This document shows, in pieces, positions 15,444 through 24,512 of a stretch of 35,526 nt of DNA. Positions within the stretch are counted from its first letter, which is position 1. Each line of letters starts with the position of its first letter. The translations under genes and the position numbers were made by a program. This stretch comes from Helicobacteraceae bacterium (GTDB lineage: Bacteria; Campylobacterota; Campylobacteria; Campylobacterales; Sulfurimonadaceae), in NCBI GenBank assembly GCA_027052175.1, contig JALUFE010000075.1, positions 1 to 35,526 on the forward strand, given 5' to 3'. A model generated the notes under the pieces. That model had not been told where the DNA came from. It saw only the letters and a program-made list of their open reading frames with translations, and ran no database searches.

Positions 15444-16004
15444 CTATCTTTTTTTCGTAAAGTGGGTAAGATACCACCAGAGTCCGCCTCCAAGTATCAA
15501 AAGGATGACGGGGGCGAGCCACTTGTTGTGGGCGATAAAGAGTGCGAAAGCTTTGAGCGGCGCCCCGAAATAGTAACTCGCCAGTCCAAAGAAAAGTGCC
15601 CACACGGCTGCAGCGAAGATGTTGAGGATGGCAAATTTCTTGAAGTCGTACTTTGTCAGCGCTATGGCGATAGGGACGATGGTTTTGAGCCCATAGATGA
15701 ATTTTTGAATGAAGATAACCCAATCCCCATGCTTTTTCATAAGGATGTGTGAAAGAGCGAGTTTGCGTCTGTGTTTTTTGAGTGTTTCCATCATCATCGG
15801 CTTTTGATAACGTGTCAACCAAAAAAGCAGGATGTCTCCCAGCGCGTTACCCGCAAAGGCTACGGCGATGCTTGTCCAAAGGTCCATCTTTCCCATGTAG
15901 CTGAGCACTCCGGCAGCCACGATTCCGATAAATCCGCCGCCAAGCGAATAGAGAAAAAGTGCGATATAACCGTATGTAGTGAGGTTGCTGTAAATATCTT
16001 CCAC
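15444..16004 (-). CDS. DedA-family membrane protein
   Basis: This 186-residue protein has an N-terminal re-entrant-type hydrophobic stretch with a GGGFIGIVAAGVLSYMG segment, then the DedA signature region AGNALGDILLFWLTRYQK and FIQKFIYGLKTIVPIAIALTKYDFKKFAILN with its conserved basic residue, followed by C-terminal helices. DedA proteins are polyprenyl-phosphate or lipid transporters/scramblases of the inner membrane. Shorter than E. coli DedA but normal for Campylobacterota. It ends directly against the hepT stop (15443/15444). Confidence 0.85.
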   Translation of the reverse strand: MEDIYSNLTTYGYIALFLYSLGGGFIGIVAAGVLSYMGKMDLWTSIAVAFAGNALGDILLFWLTRYQKPMMMETLKKHRRKLALSHILMKKHGDWVIFIQKFIYGLKTIVPIAIALTKYDFKKFAILNIFAAAVWALFFGLASYYFGAPLKAFALFIAHNKWLAPVILLILGGGLWWYLTHFTKKR

Positions 16005-16023
16005 GAGAACCTTTTTTTAGTGA

Positions 16024-16029
16024 ATTATA
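16024..16029 (-). promoter_or_regulatory. -10 element for the dedA-like gene
   Basis: TATAAT on the minus strand, 19 nt before the ATG, within the short gap between the large operon's end and dedA. Confidence 0.5.
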
Positions 16030-16076
16030 ACATAATACCAAAGACGACTCATCAAAGGTGCCACGATTGCATCGAA

Positions 16077-17609
16077 TTACGAAAAAAGCCCGGCGAGAAA
16101 CGCGCTTTTGTAGTCGCCGCTTTGGGTTTGGAAGTTTGCGAGATTTGGAAACGCACTCTTCATTGTGCGCTCATCCACTCCAAACCAGTCAAGAACGGGT
16201 GCAAACATCTGCTCTATGGATGTAGTCGGGATAAGACGGCCTTTGATGTTGCGGCTTGGGTAGAAGTTGGTGTTGGTGTCTTCAAGCTTATAGTTATCGA
16301 CTGATTTTCCCACTATCTCGCCTCCATTGAAGTTGGAGTCACCACACATAACGAACTGATGTCCGCCCCATCCGTGATCGGTGCCATCCCCGTTGCTTAG
16401 CAGCGTTCTACCAAAGTCGCTTGTCGTAGCCAAGAGCACTTTCTCTTGCAAGCCCATCTCCTCAAGCGCTTTGTAGAAGTCACTCACCGCAAGGCTTATA
16501 CTTCGAAGTCGCTGGGTATGATCGACCATCTGCCCGGAGTGGAAGTCAAATCCTCCCATAACCATATAAAAAACCTGTCGCTTGTAACCGAAATGCTCTT
16601 TGCCGATCTTGATAAAACGAGCGATGGATTCGAGATATTTGAAGAGTCTGGAGTCAAGCCCATGCACATCTAAACCTATGTCGGAGGTTTTTGGTACGCT
16701 AAAGAGAGCATCCCCATAGGAGTTTTTGGCACTAAAGGTGCTAAAATCGACTGCATCGTTCCACACGCTTTTGAATGTATCGGAGAACTCTTTTGCGTCG
16801 AGATTGAGGCGTTTGTAGTAGGATTCGAAGATATTGCTGTCTTTGGTCTTTGCGAACGCTTCGATGATGGGAGGTATGTCTTTGTTTTTGAACAGGTCGG
16901 GCTTTTCGCCAAAGACAAGCGGGGAAGTGTCTTTGCCTGTCACCATCATATCGAGCCCATGGTAGGAGACATTGAGCCCGATCTTGCCGTTGATGGGACT
17001 CCAGGCATCGGCAACCCTGCCAAGCCAGCCGGAGTTGATCCTTGACTGCGCGTAAGCGGTGGCGATGGCGCGCCGTTGATGATCGTGCGCAAAGAGAAAG
17101 AGCGGTAGATCGGCAGTTTTGTTCGCTATATCATCGTAAGTTGTAGGTTTTACAAGTGTTCCGACATTACTGACAACTGAAAGCACCCTTTTTTCATAGA
17201 GTGCTGCAAGTTCTGGCATCAAGCCGTGAAATCCAAGCTCACCGCCCACCTTATACATCCCCTTGCGATAGACCGACTCCAGATCGTTTCCGGCATAGGG
17301 GTTTTTGGATTTGTCACTACTTGTGTAGTAGCCGTTGGCATCTTTATTGTAGTAGGTATCTTTCGTGAGATCGGTATCGAAGACGGAGATCTTCTGTCTG
17401 ACTGCAGCATAGTCGCTGTGATGGGTGCTGTCAGTCGGTATAAAGGTGTTAAACGAGTCATTTCCCCCATAAAACTGCAAGATGACGATCGCCTTGTAGT
17501 CGCTGAAGTTGGTCGAAGAGGCAAAAAGCCCCTCTGCCGCTGCGGCACTAAGCAGCGGAGCCGAAGCCATACCTTTAAGTGTGTTTTTTAAAAAATCTCT
17601 TCGCTGCAT
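16077..17609 (-). CDS. DUF1501 protein, Tat-exported (second DUF1501 of the operon)
   Basis: This 510-residue protein begins with a Tat signal (RRDFLKNTLKGMASAPLLSAAAA) and belongs to the DUF1501 family, distant relatives of the alkaline phosphatase/sulfatase fold. Conserved pieces: VILQFYGGNDSFNTFIP near residue 43, LFAHDHQRRAIATAYAQ, GWLGRVADAW, GGFDFHSGQ, and SDFGRTLLSNGDGTDHGWGG near 395, with Asp/His residues likely to bind metal. The biochemical role of the family is not established as far as I know. Last gene of the c-di-GMP-riboswitch operon, 9 nt after the DUF1800 partner. Confidence 0.88.
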   Translation of the reverse strand: MQRRDFLKNTLKGMASAPLLSAAAAEGLFASSTNFSDYKAIVILQFYGGNDSFNTFIPTDSTHHSDYAAVRQKISVFDTDLTKDTYYNKDANGYYTSSDKSKNPYAGNDLESVYRKGMYKVGGELGFHGLMPELAALYEKRVLSVVSNVGTLVKPTTYDDIANKTADLPLFLFAHDHQRRAIATAYAQSRINSGWLGRVADAWSPINGKIGLNVSYHGLDMMVTGKDTSPLVFGEKPDLFKNKDIPPIIEAFAKTKDSNIFESYYKRLNLDAKEFSDTFKSVWNDAVDFSTFSAKNSYGDALFSVPKTSDIGLDVHGLDSRLFKYLESIARFIKIGKEHFGYKRQVFYMVMGGFDFHSGQMVDHTQRLRSISLAVSDFYKALEEMGLQEKVLLATTSDFGRTLLSNGDGTDHGWGGHQFVMCGDSNFNGGEIVGKSVDNYKLEDTNTNFYPSRNIKGRLIPTTSIEQMFAPVLDWFGVDERTMKSAFPNLANFQTQSGDYKSAFLAGLFS

Positions 17610-17618
17610 CCTCTCTCC

Positions 17619-19589
17619 TTATCTGATAACCATATAGTACGGCGAAGTCGCGATCGCCACGATCGCCGCAACAACGATCCGTTTTGCTCTGTGTGGCAGC
17701 TTGTTGTCATAGCCTCCGACATTTGCCAAATATTTCACTAAAGCATCCCTGTAATCCTTTGGCAAACGATCCCCCAGCATCTTGTGATCGAGATATGCCA
17801 CAAGCACTTGGGCACCCTTTTGCTGTTTCGCACTCTCTTTTAAGCCGGCAAAGTCGCCGTTCGTATCGCCATCGACCGCCTTTTCGAAAGTCGCATAGAC
17901 ATCGCTAAGATCGACACACATCAGCTGCGGTGCCGCCTGACCTTTTTTACTTAGTCCTTGCGTCATGAACTCTTCAAGTGTCGCGAACTTTTTGTCTATA
18001 TGGAGTATCGCGTATTTGTCAAATGATCCCAGTATCATCGTGATAAAGTTGTTGTAGCGGATCAGATTGGATGGTGTTTGGATCTGGAGTTCTGGCGCTA
18101 TAAGATGGTTGGCTGTAAAGTTCGCATCTTTTGGAGCGTAGTCGGCATCATAGAAATTAAAGACATCCGGCGCACTCATCGCCGCCTGGGCGAAGATGCC
18201 CTTGGTAGCCGCCCAATACAGCGGCATATCGCTTGAAACCTTGTCCCCGTAAAATATCCACGAATGCGTCGGCATCACACCAAATGTCGAGTAGAGATGC
18301 GCCAAAGAGGTGAGCAGCTCATCGACACGCCCTCTGTTTTCGTTCAGACCGTTGCGAACCTCTTTGTCAAGCAGGATCGCTCGCACAACCGCTCCAAGAT
18401 CACCCTTCTTGCCATGACCGTTGTCGTTGAAGACGCTTGCGACTCTTTTGACATACTCCGGTGAAGGGTTGGAGGTGGTTAAGCGCTGGATGAGCTTCTT
18501 GGCGATGAAAGGAGCGATGTTTTTGTTCCGTGTGAGGATATCGAGCTCCGACTCGATATCCTGCTCTCCTGTTTGTCCAGATGGGATATCCTGACCCAAA
18601 AGACGCTTCGCACCCGTGTCGTGATACTGAGAGTAGAATTCTATAGGCAGCAGATAGCACCCGCCCCCTTTGGCGATGCGATCAAACCGACCATTACCCG
18701 CAACACTCCATCCGCTAAAGATCCGCGCTCCCTCCATCACATCATCTTGCGTATAGGTAGGGATATCTCTGCCGTTTTTCGTCTCTATCGTTCCATCCAG
18801 ACGCAGCTCGCTTGGACCGATGGAGAACATCTGCATGATCTCTCTGGCATAGTTTTCATCGGGACTCTCCCCTTTGCTTGGGTCGTACTTCGCACTTCCT
18901 ATGTAGGTCATATAGTATGCCATAGCAGGGGAGTAGGTGATGTCTCTTAGCAGCTTCTTGTAGGTACTAAAGGCATCGCGCTGGAGGATATCGTAGTAGT
19001 AAGCAAGCCCCTCACCCCGCCACTCAAGCAGGTTGCCCGCAGGTGAAACCGCAGAGACGACGATGATCTGACTCAGCGCATACGCAACCTTCTGGCGCAG
19101 CTGATCCGTTCCCCTGAAGGCTCTTTGCCACCAAAGAGAGTTTGATACAAGTCTGTACTTCTTGGGTGTGGCGATCTTGTCGCAGCTACTTCCATCTGTA
19201 GGATGCGCCATCTGTGCGGTGTAGTTCCCATCGAGTTTGCTCAAAGTCTCATAGAGCAGATCGACCATCGACTTCTTTTCATCAAAAGGCATACCAAGCT
19301 GCTTATCGATCCATGCCGCATAGCCATGCTGCATCACATACGTTATATCGCTCTCCTTTTGTGCGATGGCGGCTTGCTTCAAGAAGGTGATCGCCTGTGC
19401 TCTTGTTGCACTTTTGTTGGTGTTGAGCCAGCTATTTTCAGGAGTGGTGGTCTCTCCATCACCTCCACTATTTTTTTGGTTGTTTCCACCGCCGCTGCTT
19501 GAGGAGCCACCCCCTCCTCCACAGTTTCCAAGCAGCATAGACAAAAGCAGTGCTGTAGCGATCTTGAATGATATAGAGACTATTTTCAT
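17619..19589 (-). CDS. DUF1800 lipoprotein (second DUF1800 of the operon)
   Basis: This 656-residue protein has a lipoprotein signal (MLLGNC as lipobox region, Cys about residue 23) followed by a Gly/Ser linker, then the helical DUF1800 domain. Landmarks: ATRAQAITFLKQAAI at the domain start, WWQRAFRGTDQLRQKVAYALSQIIVVS, SPAMAYYMTYIG, PDENYAREIMQMFSIG near 255, DDVMEGARIFSGW, and FIAKKLIQRLTTSNP. DUF1800 and DUF1501 genes are commonly adjacent in bacteria, which supports joint function, but the activity is undescribed to my knowledge. It lies 13 nt after the first DUF1501 gene and 9 nt before the second. Confidence 0.88.
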   Translation of the reverse strand: MKIVSISFKIATALLLSMLLGNCGGGGGSSSSGGGNNQKNSGGDGETTTPENSWLNTNKSATRAQAITFLKQAAIAQKESDITYVMQHGYAAWIDKQLGMPFDEKKSMVDLLYETLSKLDGNYTAQMAHPTDGSSCDKIATPKKYRLVSNSLWWQRAFRGTDQLRQKVAYALSQIIVVSAVSPAGNLLEWRGEGLAYYYDILQRDAFSTYKKLLRDITYSPAMAYYMTYIGSAKYDPSKGESPDENYAREIMQMFSIGPSELRLDGTIETKNGRDIPTYTQDDVMEGARIFSGWSVAGNGRFDRIAKGGGCYLLPIEFYSQYHDTGAKRLLGQDIPSGQTGEQDIESELDILTRNKNIAPFIAKKLIQRLTTSNPSPEYVKRVASVFNDNGHGKKGDLGAVVRAILLDKEVRNGLNENRGRVDELLTSLAHLYSTFGVMPTHSWIFYGDKVSSDMPLYWAATKGIFAQAAMSAPDVFNFYDADYAPKDANFTANHLIAPELQIQTPSNLIRYNNFITMILGSFDKYAILHIDKKFATLEEFMTQGLSKKGQAAPQLMCVDLSDVYATFEKAVDGDTNGDFAGLKESAKQQKGAQVLVAYLDHKMLGDRLPKDYRDALVKYLANVGGYDNKLPHRAKRIVVAAIVAIATSPYYMVIR

Positions 19590-19602
19590 GCTATACCTTT
19601 TA

Positions 19603-21147
19603 TCATGCCATAAAGTTCAGATCGGTTCTTGTAGCATCAAAGTTTTGTCGCTCAGGCAATGCGGTGTCGATCTCGCTATCACTGGCACCGAACCACTCCA
19701 AAATCTTGCCGTAATACTCTGAGTAAGAAGTTGTAGGGATCAATCTTCCTCGATGAGAGATATCATCATCTCCAGCTACTGTAAGATCTGGGAAGACTCC
19801 ATAGTTGCCTGGCTTGACCGCACCAAGCACGAACTGCGCACCACCCCATGCGTGGTCGCTTCCATCACCGTTGCTGGCAGTGGAGCGTGAGAAGTCGGAG
19901 AGTGAGACAACCGCGACCTCATCGAGCCACCCTTTAGTTTGCATAGCACGCATAAAGGCATCGATGCCAAGACTGAGCCCCCGCAAGCGTACACTATGGT
20001 CTCGCTTGAGATGGCTGTGCTGATCAAATCCGGGCACGGTAATGCTCAGCACAATGCGTTTGAAGCCTTTATCCTTCGCGATAGTGATCAGCTTCGCCAC
20101 TGTTTTGAACGACTCAATCACTCGGTTGTTGACCGGCGTATCCATCGCCATTTGCGCTTTGGTGACTTCATGGTGCTGACTTGTAGGATCATAAATTGTA
20201 TTGCCATAGGCATCGGTGATACCTTGAAGATCTGTATCACTGTTAACGCTGTTCCAGTCGATGAGTGTTTGAACTGTCTCGGCGTAACTGCTGCTTCTTA
20301 ATGATCTTATAAGATTTCTAAAAGGATCCTGGTTCCCTGCCGTGCGTGTTTCGTTGACCCACTGCTCATAGGCACTATCGAGATCACTGCCCAATTGTGT
20401 CGGTCCCATATAGCTGTAGTTCATCGGAGAGGTGGTAGCACCGAACATCGCATGTTCGATACCGTATCCCGAGAGGTTGATGTTCATTTTATAGATCGGA
20501 TCACTGTTGACATTGCCCCACTGATCCGCCAATCTTCCCATCCATCCTGTGGGAACCGTCATACTCGAGGAGACGCCCAGATGTGCCAGGAGATTTTGGA
20601 TATTGTGAGCGAAGAGACTTGGTGGTCGCTTGGTTTTGTCACCCAACAGTTGAGATTTGGTATAGGGTCCTCCGATATTTCCCACATTTTGGATCACAGC
20701 GCCCCTGCCTTGATCCAGCCAGTAGGCAAGTTCGGGCATCATGGCGTTGATGGCTATTTTGCTGTTGAAGTTTTGTTTATCTAAAAGATAAAACCCTTTC
20801 ATGTAATGCTTTGCTCCATTCGTTCCGCCGGCATTATAGGGGTTGTCCGATGCGGAACCGATCTGCAACTCTCCACCGTTTACAAGATTGCGAAGAGCAC
20901 CCATCAAATCCGTATCAGGTATCGCGACACCACTTCCTCTTTCTATTCTATAGTTGTTATACCCTGTTTTACTATCGCTTCCTGTCGGTATAAAAGTGTT
21001 CAGCGCATCGTTTCCTCCCTGCGTATCGACAAGCACGATCGCTTTGAAACCGGTTAGAGTATTGCCGGGATCGGCCGATAAGATCTGAGGGAAAGCCCCA
21101 ACGCCCCCTAAGATAGCTGAATATTTCAAAAAGTCTCTTCGTTTCAT
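19603..21147 (-). CDS. DUF1501 protein, Tat-exported (first DUF1501 of the operon)
   Basis: The 514-residue protein has a Tat signal (RRDFLKYSAILGGVGAFPQILSA) and all DUF1501 landmarks: AIVLVDTQGGNDALNTFIP, SLFAHNIQNLLAHLG, GWMGRLADQWG, VPGFDQHSHLKRDH and SDFSRSTASNGDGSDHAWGG near 395-415. Compared with the other copy it has the same order but clearly diverged sequence, so the duplication is old. It pairs with the DUF1800 gene 10 nt upstream. The domain resembles metal-dependent phosphatase/sulfatase folds, so a hydrolase or ligand-binding role outside the cytoplasm is possible, without proof. Confidence 0.88.
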   Translation of the reverse strand: MKRRDFLKYSAILGGVGAFPQILSADPGNTLTGFKAIVLVDTQGGNDALNTFIPTGSDSKTGYNNYRIERGSGVAIPDTDLMGALRNLVNGGELQIGSASDNPYNAGGTNGAKHYMKGFYLLDKQNFNSKIAINAMMPELAYWLDQGRGAVIQNVGNIGGPYTKSQLLGDKTKRPPSLFAHNIQNLLAHLGVSSSMTVPTGWMGRLADQWGNVNSDPIYKMNINLSGYGIEHAMFGATTSPMNYSYMGPTQLGSDLDSAYEQWVNETRTAGNQDPFRNLIRSLRSSSYAETVQTLIDWNSVNSDTDLQGITDAYGNTIYDPTSQHHEVTKAQMAMDTPVNNRVIESFKTVAKLITIAKDKGFKRIVLSITVPGFDQHSHLKRDHSVRLRGLSLGIDAFMRAMQTKGWLDEVAVVSLSDFSRSTASNGDGSDHAWGGAQFVLGAVKPGNYGVFPDLTVAGDDDISHRGRLIPTTSYSEYYGKILEWFGASDSEIDTALPERQNFDATRTDLNFMA

Positions 21148-21157
21148 CGTCGTCTCC

Positions 21158-23200
21158 TTAGTTTGTCATATACTCTTCGCTCATGGTGATCTCGGTGATC
21201 AGTGGAGCGATGATTCTTGCAACGAGATACTTTTGTATCGTTTCGTTGTCCCAGCTGGGAGCATATCTATTTGTAAATACATCTCTATAAGCATCTACCA
21301 GCTTTTGAACCGTTTCACTATCGAGCTGCTTGCCCAAGAGACGCTGCGAGGCATCCTGTATAACATATCGCACCGCCGCTTCCCGTCCGGCTTGATCCTT
21401 TGGTCCATCTTTGAACTCTTTTCCAGTTTTTTTGAACTGCTTCAAATAGTCCGCAAAATCAAAGAGCATATAGGTGTGGAACTGTCCGCTTGAGCGTCCC
21501 AGGGTATAGCTGCCATTGGAGTCTTTGTTGCTGGCATAGAGATAGTGATACTCGTTGCGTTTGAATGTATCGAGCGTATTGTTCTCTATCCCCACCATAT
21601 ATTTTGTCGTATAGAGTGAGGCTTTGGGCGCTTTCCAACCTCGTAGTTTGAACTCTGCGTCATTAGGTTGATAACCGTCGCTAAAAAAGCCAAATACCGT
21701 TGGTTGGTAAGTTGGCCACTGATTGAGCGTAGCGTATTTTGAACGGACAAAATAGTGGTTGTCAATGGAATGTTTTGTTCCATCGTCATCGGTCACTTCG
21801 CGCTTAGGCCACGGCTTGACACCCATCGCGCGCAGCATCTGGGTGTACATAAGGTAAGGCTCTTTGATCTCCACAGCCTGGTCGTTTTTGATATTTTCCC
21901 AAATGTTTTCATCAAGCAGTATCGCTTTGACGGTTTTTCCTATGTCTCCGCCGCTGTTTTTAAATACCGTAGCGACCCTTTCGATATAGTCTGTTTTTGG
22001 ATTGGATTTTGTCAAACGGATGATCAGTTTTTTCGCTATAAACGGCGCTGCATTTGGATGGTTCATGAAGATATTGACCGTATCGTTGATATCTTGGTAG
22101 CAGTTTTGCCCTGCCGGTACCGTTTGACCTAGAAATGTTTTCGATCCAGTATCATGATAGCTGCTATAGCAGTCCATCGGATGCAGCGAGTCACTCTGCC
22201 ATAGTGTAGGGTTATGGTTGTTGGGCTGCGTATGGTGCGGATAGATAAGTCCGGTAAAGACTCGTGAGACCTCCATCACATCTTGTTGTCCATACGAAGC
22301 AATGCGTTTGCCGTTTTGACGCTTGGGTGATCCACCCATATCGAGATCGAAAAGTCCTATGGAGAAGAGCTGCATGATCTCTCGTCCATAGTTTTCATCG
22401 GGATAGATGGTTTGGTTTGTATCCTTATCTACATACTCTTTGCGATTGCTTGCATAGGTCAGGTAAGTTGCCATTGCCGGAGAGAGACTGACATCATAGA
22501 GGATATCACCATACTTTCCAAAGGCATTTTTCAGCAGGATATCATAGTAGTAAGAAAGTGCTTCGCCTTTGTTTCTAAAGAAGAAGTCGGTCGATTCACT
22601 CGCAACGATGATTTCAGAGAGTTCAAAAGCGACGCGCTGGCGCAGTTGTGCATCATCTTCGAGATGACCTTTGAGAACAGCACTTGAGTGATAGTCAAGT
22701 TCATCTGCGCCATGAATCAGCGTTCGGTTAAAAACCGTATCGTTATTTGCTAAGAACTGGTTAATCAAGTTGTCGATATCGGCTTCACTTTGGGGGAGAG
22801 GTAATCCAGCCTTATCGCAGTAGGCATAGGGGCGCATCTTGAGTGCATCGTGCATCATATTGTAAACGATACTCTCTTTTTTGAAGTTCCACGGTTTTGC
22901 AAGCTGCTCATCGACCCATGTGACGACCCCTTTTTGTTTAAGTTCTTGGACATCTTTTGGAGTAGCACCCATCGTCGCCATATCGAGGAACTTCACAGCC
23001 ATGCGATCGGTCAACTGGCTTCCTGTTGGGATATAACTGTAAGGGGTTCCGCCGCCACCAGAACCTCCAGAACCTCCAGAACCACCACTAGATCCGCCGC
23101 CTGTTCCACCATCGGAGCCGCCGCCCCCGCCTCCACAGGCACTTAACGCTATGAGTGTCATCACCATCATTATCAGTTTCAGTATGTTTCTTGTTTTCAT
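21158..23200 (-). CDS. DUF1800 lipoprotein with Gly/Ser-rich linker (first DUF1800 of the operon)
   Basis: This 680-residue protein has a clear lipoprotein signal (LIALSAC, Cys near residue 22), then an extreme low-complexity Gly/Ser linker of about 30 residues built of GGS-type repeats, likely a flexible tether from the outer membrane. The DUF1800 domain follows: MAVKFLDMATMGATPKDVQEL, QLRQRVAFELSEIIVAS, YPDENYGREIMQLFSIGLFDLD, QQDVMEVSRVFTGL and AAPFIAKKLIIRLTKSNP. The linker makes the DNA at 23040-23140 repetitive, a possible slippage site. It is 12 nt downstream of the DUF2202 gene. Confidence 0.88.
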   Translation of the reverse strand: MKTRNILKLIMMVMTLIALSACGGGGGGSDGGTGGGSSGGSGGSGGSGGGGTPYSYIPTGSQLTDRMAVKFLDMATMGATPKDVQELKQKGVVTWVDEQLAKPWNFKKESIVYNMMHDALKMRPYAYCDKAGLPLPQSEADIDNLINQFLANNDTVFNRTLIHGADELDYHSSAVLKGHLEDDAQLRQRVAFELSEIIVASESTDFFFRNKGEALSYYYDILLKNAFGKYGDILYDVSLSPAMATYLTYASNRKEYVDKDTNQTIYPDENYGREIMQLFSIGLFDLDMGGSPKRQNGKRIASYGQQDVMEVSRVFTGLIYPHHTQPNNHNPTLWQSDSLHPMDCYSSYHDTGSKTFLGQTVPAGQNCYQDINDTVNIFMNHPNAAPFIAKKLIIRLTKSNPKTDYIERVATVFKNSGGDIGKTVKAILLDENIWENIKNDQAVEIKEPYLMYTQMLRAMGVKPWPKREVTDDDGTKHSIDNHYFVRSKYATLNQWPTYQPTVFGFFSDGYQPNDAEFKLRGWKAPKASLYTTKYMVGIENNTLDTFKRNEYHYLYASNKDSNGSYTLGRSSGQFHTYMLFDFADYLKQFKKTGKEFKDGPKDQAGREAAVRYVIQDASQRLLGKQLDSETVQKLVDAYRDVFTNRYAPSWDNETIQKYLVARIIAPLITEITMSEEYMTN

Positions 23201-23212
23201 TACTCTCTCCTT

Positions 23213-23929
23213 TTATGCTAAACAGCGTGTTTTTTGATTCCACAAGGCTGCAAGCAGTCCATCTCCGCTTCCCGATGGAAACTCCTCCGGCGTCTTGCAA
23301 TAGTCCGCTCCAACACTACAGCATCCATTTGCTACGCCATTTTGGATCAACGCATAGTGATACGCCCAGTAGTGACTCTGACTACCGGCTACGAGATACT
23401 TGAATGTCTTTTCAAGATATTTGTTTCCATCTACTTGCCCTAAAAAGCCTGTTAAGTCTCGGATATCCTGTACTTCGACCATACAACCAATCTTTAGAGC
23501 TTGTATATCACCTTGCTTGGCATAAGGGATCAGTGTATCTTTATATCTGGTTTCAAAGTCGGATATGGCATAATCCCCCGCTCCCATCGCTCTTAGTTCT
23601 GTCGGTTTGTAATGGGCATCTTTGTTGGAGTAGTCGTTGACGTCGATATTGTAAAGAGCTACAAGCTCCTCCACCGCCGTCATATGCTGTACCTCCGACC
23701 AGTGCCCTATGTTGTAAAAGAGGCGAAGATGCGGATAGAGCCCATACACCGCTTCAAACGCATCATGCGCCATCTTCTCTTCGCTCCACATGTGTGCCAG
23801 TGCATGGCGCTGTGAATCGGTAAGTGTGAGATCTTTGTCTATATGATCGATGCCGTAAGCTATGGGGTACTCTGCAGGGGTCTTACAGTAGCCGTTTCCC
23901 GCTTTGCAACACCCTTCCGACCACACCAA
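23213..23929 (-). pseudogene. Second DUF2202 domain, frameshifted continuation of the tandem DUF2202 gene
   Basis: The 238-residue ORF has no real start: its GTG lies within the preceding gene and has no ribosome site. It opens with the tail of domain 1 (GCCKAGNGYCKTPAEYP) and then holds a complete ferritin-like DUF2202 domain with likely metal ligands: EEKMAHDAFE, GHWSEVQHMTAVEEL, MVEVQDIRDL and GSQSHYWAY, ending with GCCSVGADYCKTPEEFP. The matching GCC...YCKTP tails show that ORF 24503-23883 and this one were one two-domain protein. Deleting one base near 23918-23925 (GGAAGGG on the minus strand) restores a 429-residue product. Confidence 0.82.
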
Positions 23930-24503
23930 GATCGATCAGCTGTTGGTTAAGCGCCCAGTAGTGCCCCATACTGCCATCTATAAGATAGGTGATGTTTTCT
24001 TGCACCTTTTTACGGTTGGCAAACTCACCAAGATCTCTTTGCATCTCGTCGATACCATCTACACTCACTTTCGCAAGTGTCAAAAACGCGTCTTCCAACG
24101 AAGAGAGTCCCTCCTTTTTGAGCTGATCGAACTTGTTGGTCATAGCCGTAGATGGAAACTTGCCAAGCTCCAAGGCTTGAAGCTGTTTGGTCGTATAAAG
24201 CAGCTGCGCATCACTTGTGTAGCTGAGATCCACATTGTAGAGCTTGACCACTTCGTCAAGCACGGCTCTTCTGTTTGTGGCACTCCATTTGCCCATCGTA
24301 TTTAGCAGGTCGTTGCCAAACTGCTTGGCAAACGTCAGCGCCAAAGATGCCCGTAGCCTTTCATCGTGCCAGATGTCGGCTATGAGCTTTTGCTGTTTGG
24401 CGCTTAGGAGTTTGTACTCCTCACCAAAGAGCGACTCTCCGCCTATGAGCATACTCCCCGATGCCGCCGCGGCCAATTTCAAAAAATCTCTTCTCTCTTT
24501 CAT
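23883..24503 (-). CDS. Tat-exported DUF2202 ferritin-like protein, first domain (truncated by frameshift)
   Basis: This 206-residue ORF has a Tat signal (RRDFLKLAAAASGSMLIGG) followed by a DUF2202-like four-helix domain ending in GSMGHYWALNQQLIDLG. After this the frame leaves the family pattern and closes as VVGRVLQSGKRLL. Key ligand positions are poorly kept: the SEVQHM of domain 2 aligns with SATNRR, so domain 1 may not bind a di-metal site and may be structural. The gene is preceded by the nine-haem cytochrome (9 nt). Read with the next ORF, it encodes a tandem DUF2202 exported protein. Confidence 0.82.
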   Translation of the reverse strand: MKERRDFLKLAAAASGSMLIGGESLFGEEYKLLSAKQQKLIADIWHDERLRASLALTFAKQFGNDLLNTMGKWSATNRRAVLDEVVKLYNVDLSYTSDAQLLYTTKQLQALELGKFPSTAMTNKFDQLKKEGLSSLEDAFLTLAKVSVDGIDEMQRDLGEFANRKKVQENITYLIDGSMGHYWALNQQLIDLGVVGRVLQSGKRLL

Positions 24504-24512
24504 CGCTCGCTC

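Noticed and set aside
23040-23140. Tandem repeat or CRISPR-like array of CCACCA/CCGCC units
   Set aside because: It encodes the Gly/Ser linker of the DUF1800 lipoprotein; low-complexity coding sequence, with no spacer pattern.
23213-23929. Second DUF2202 ORF as a separate gene
   Set aside because: Its GTG has no ribosome site or export signal and its first residues are the tail of the first domain.
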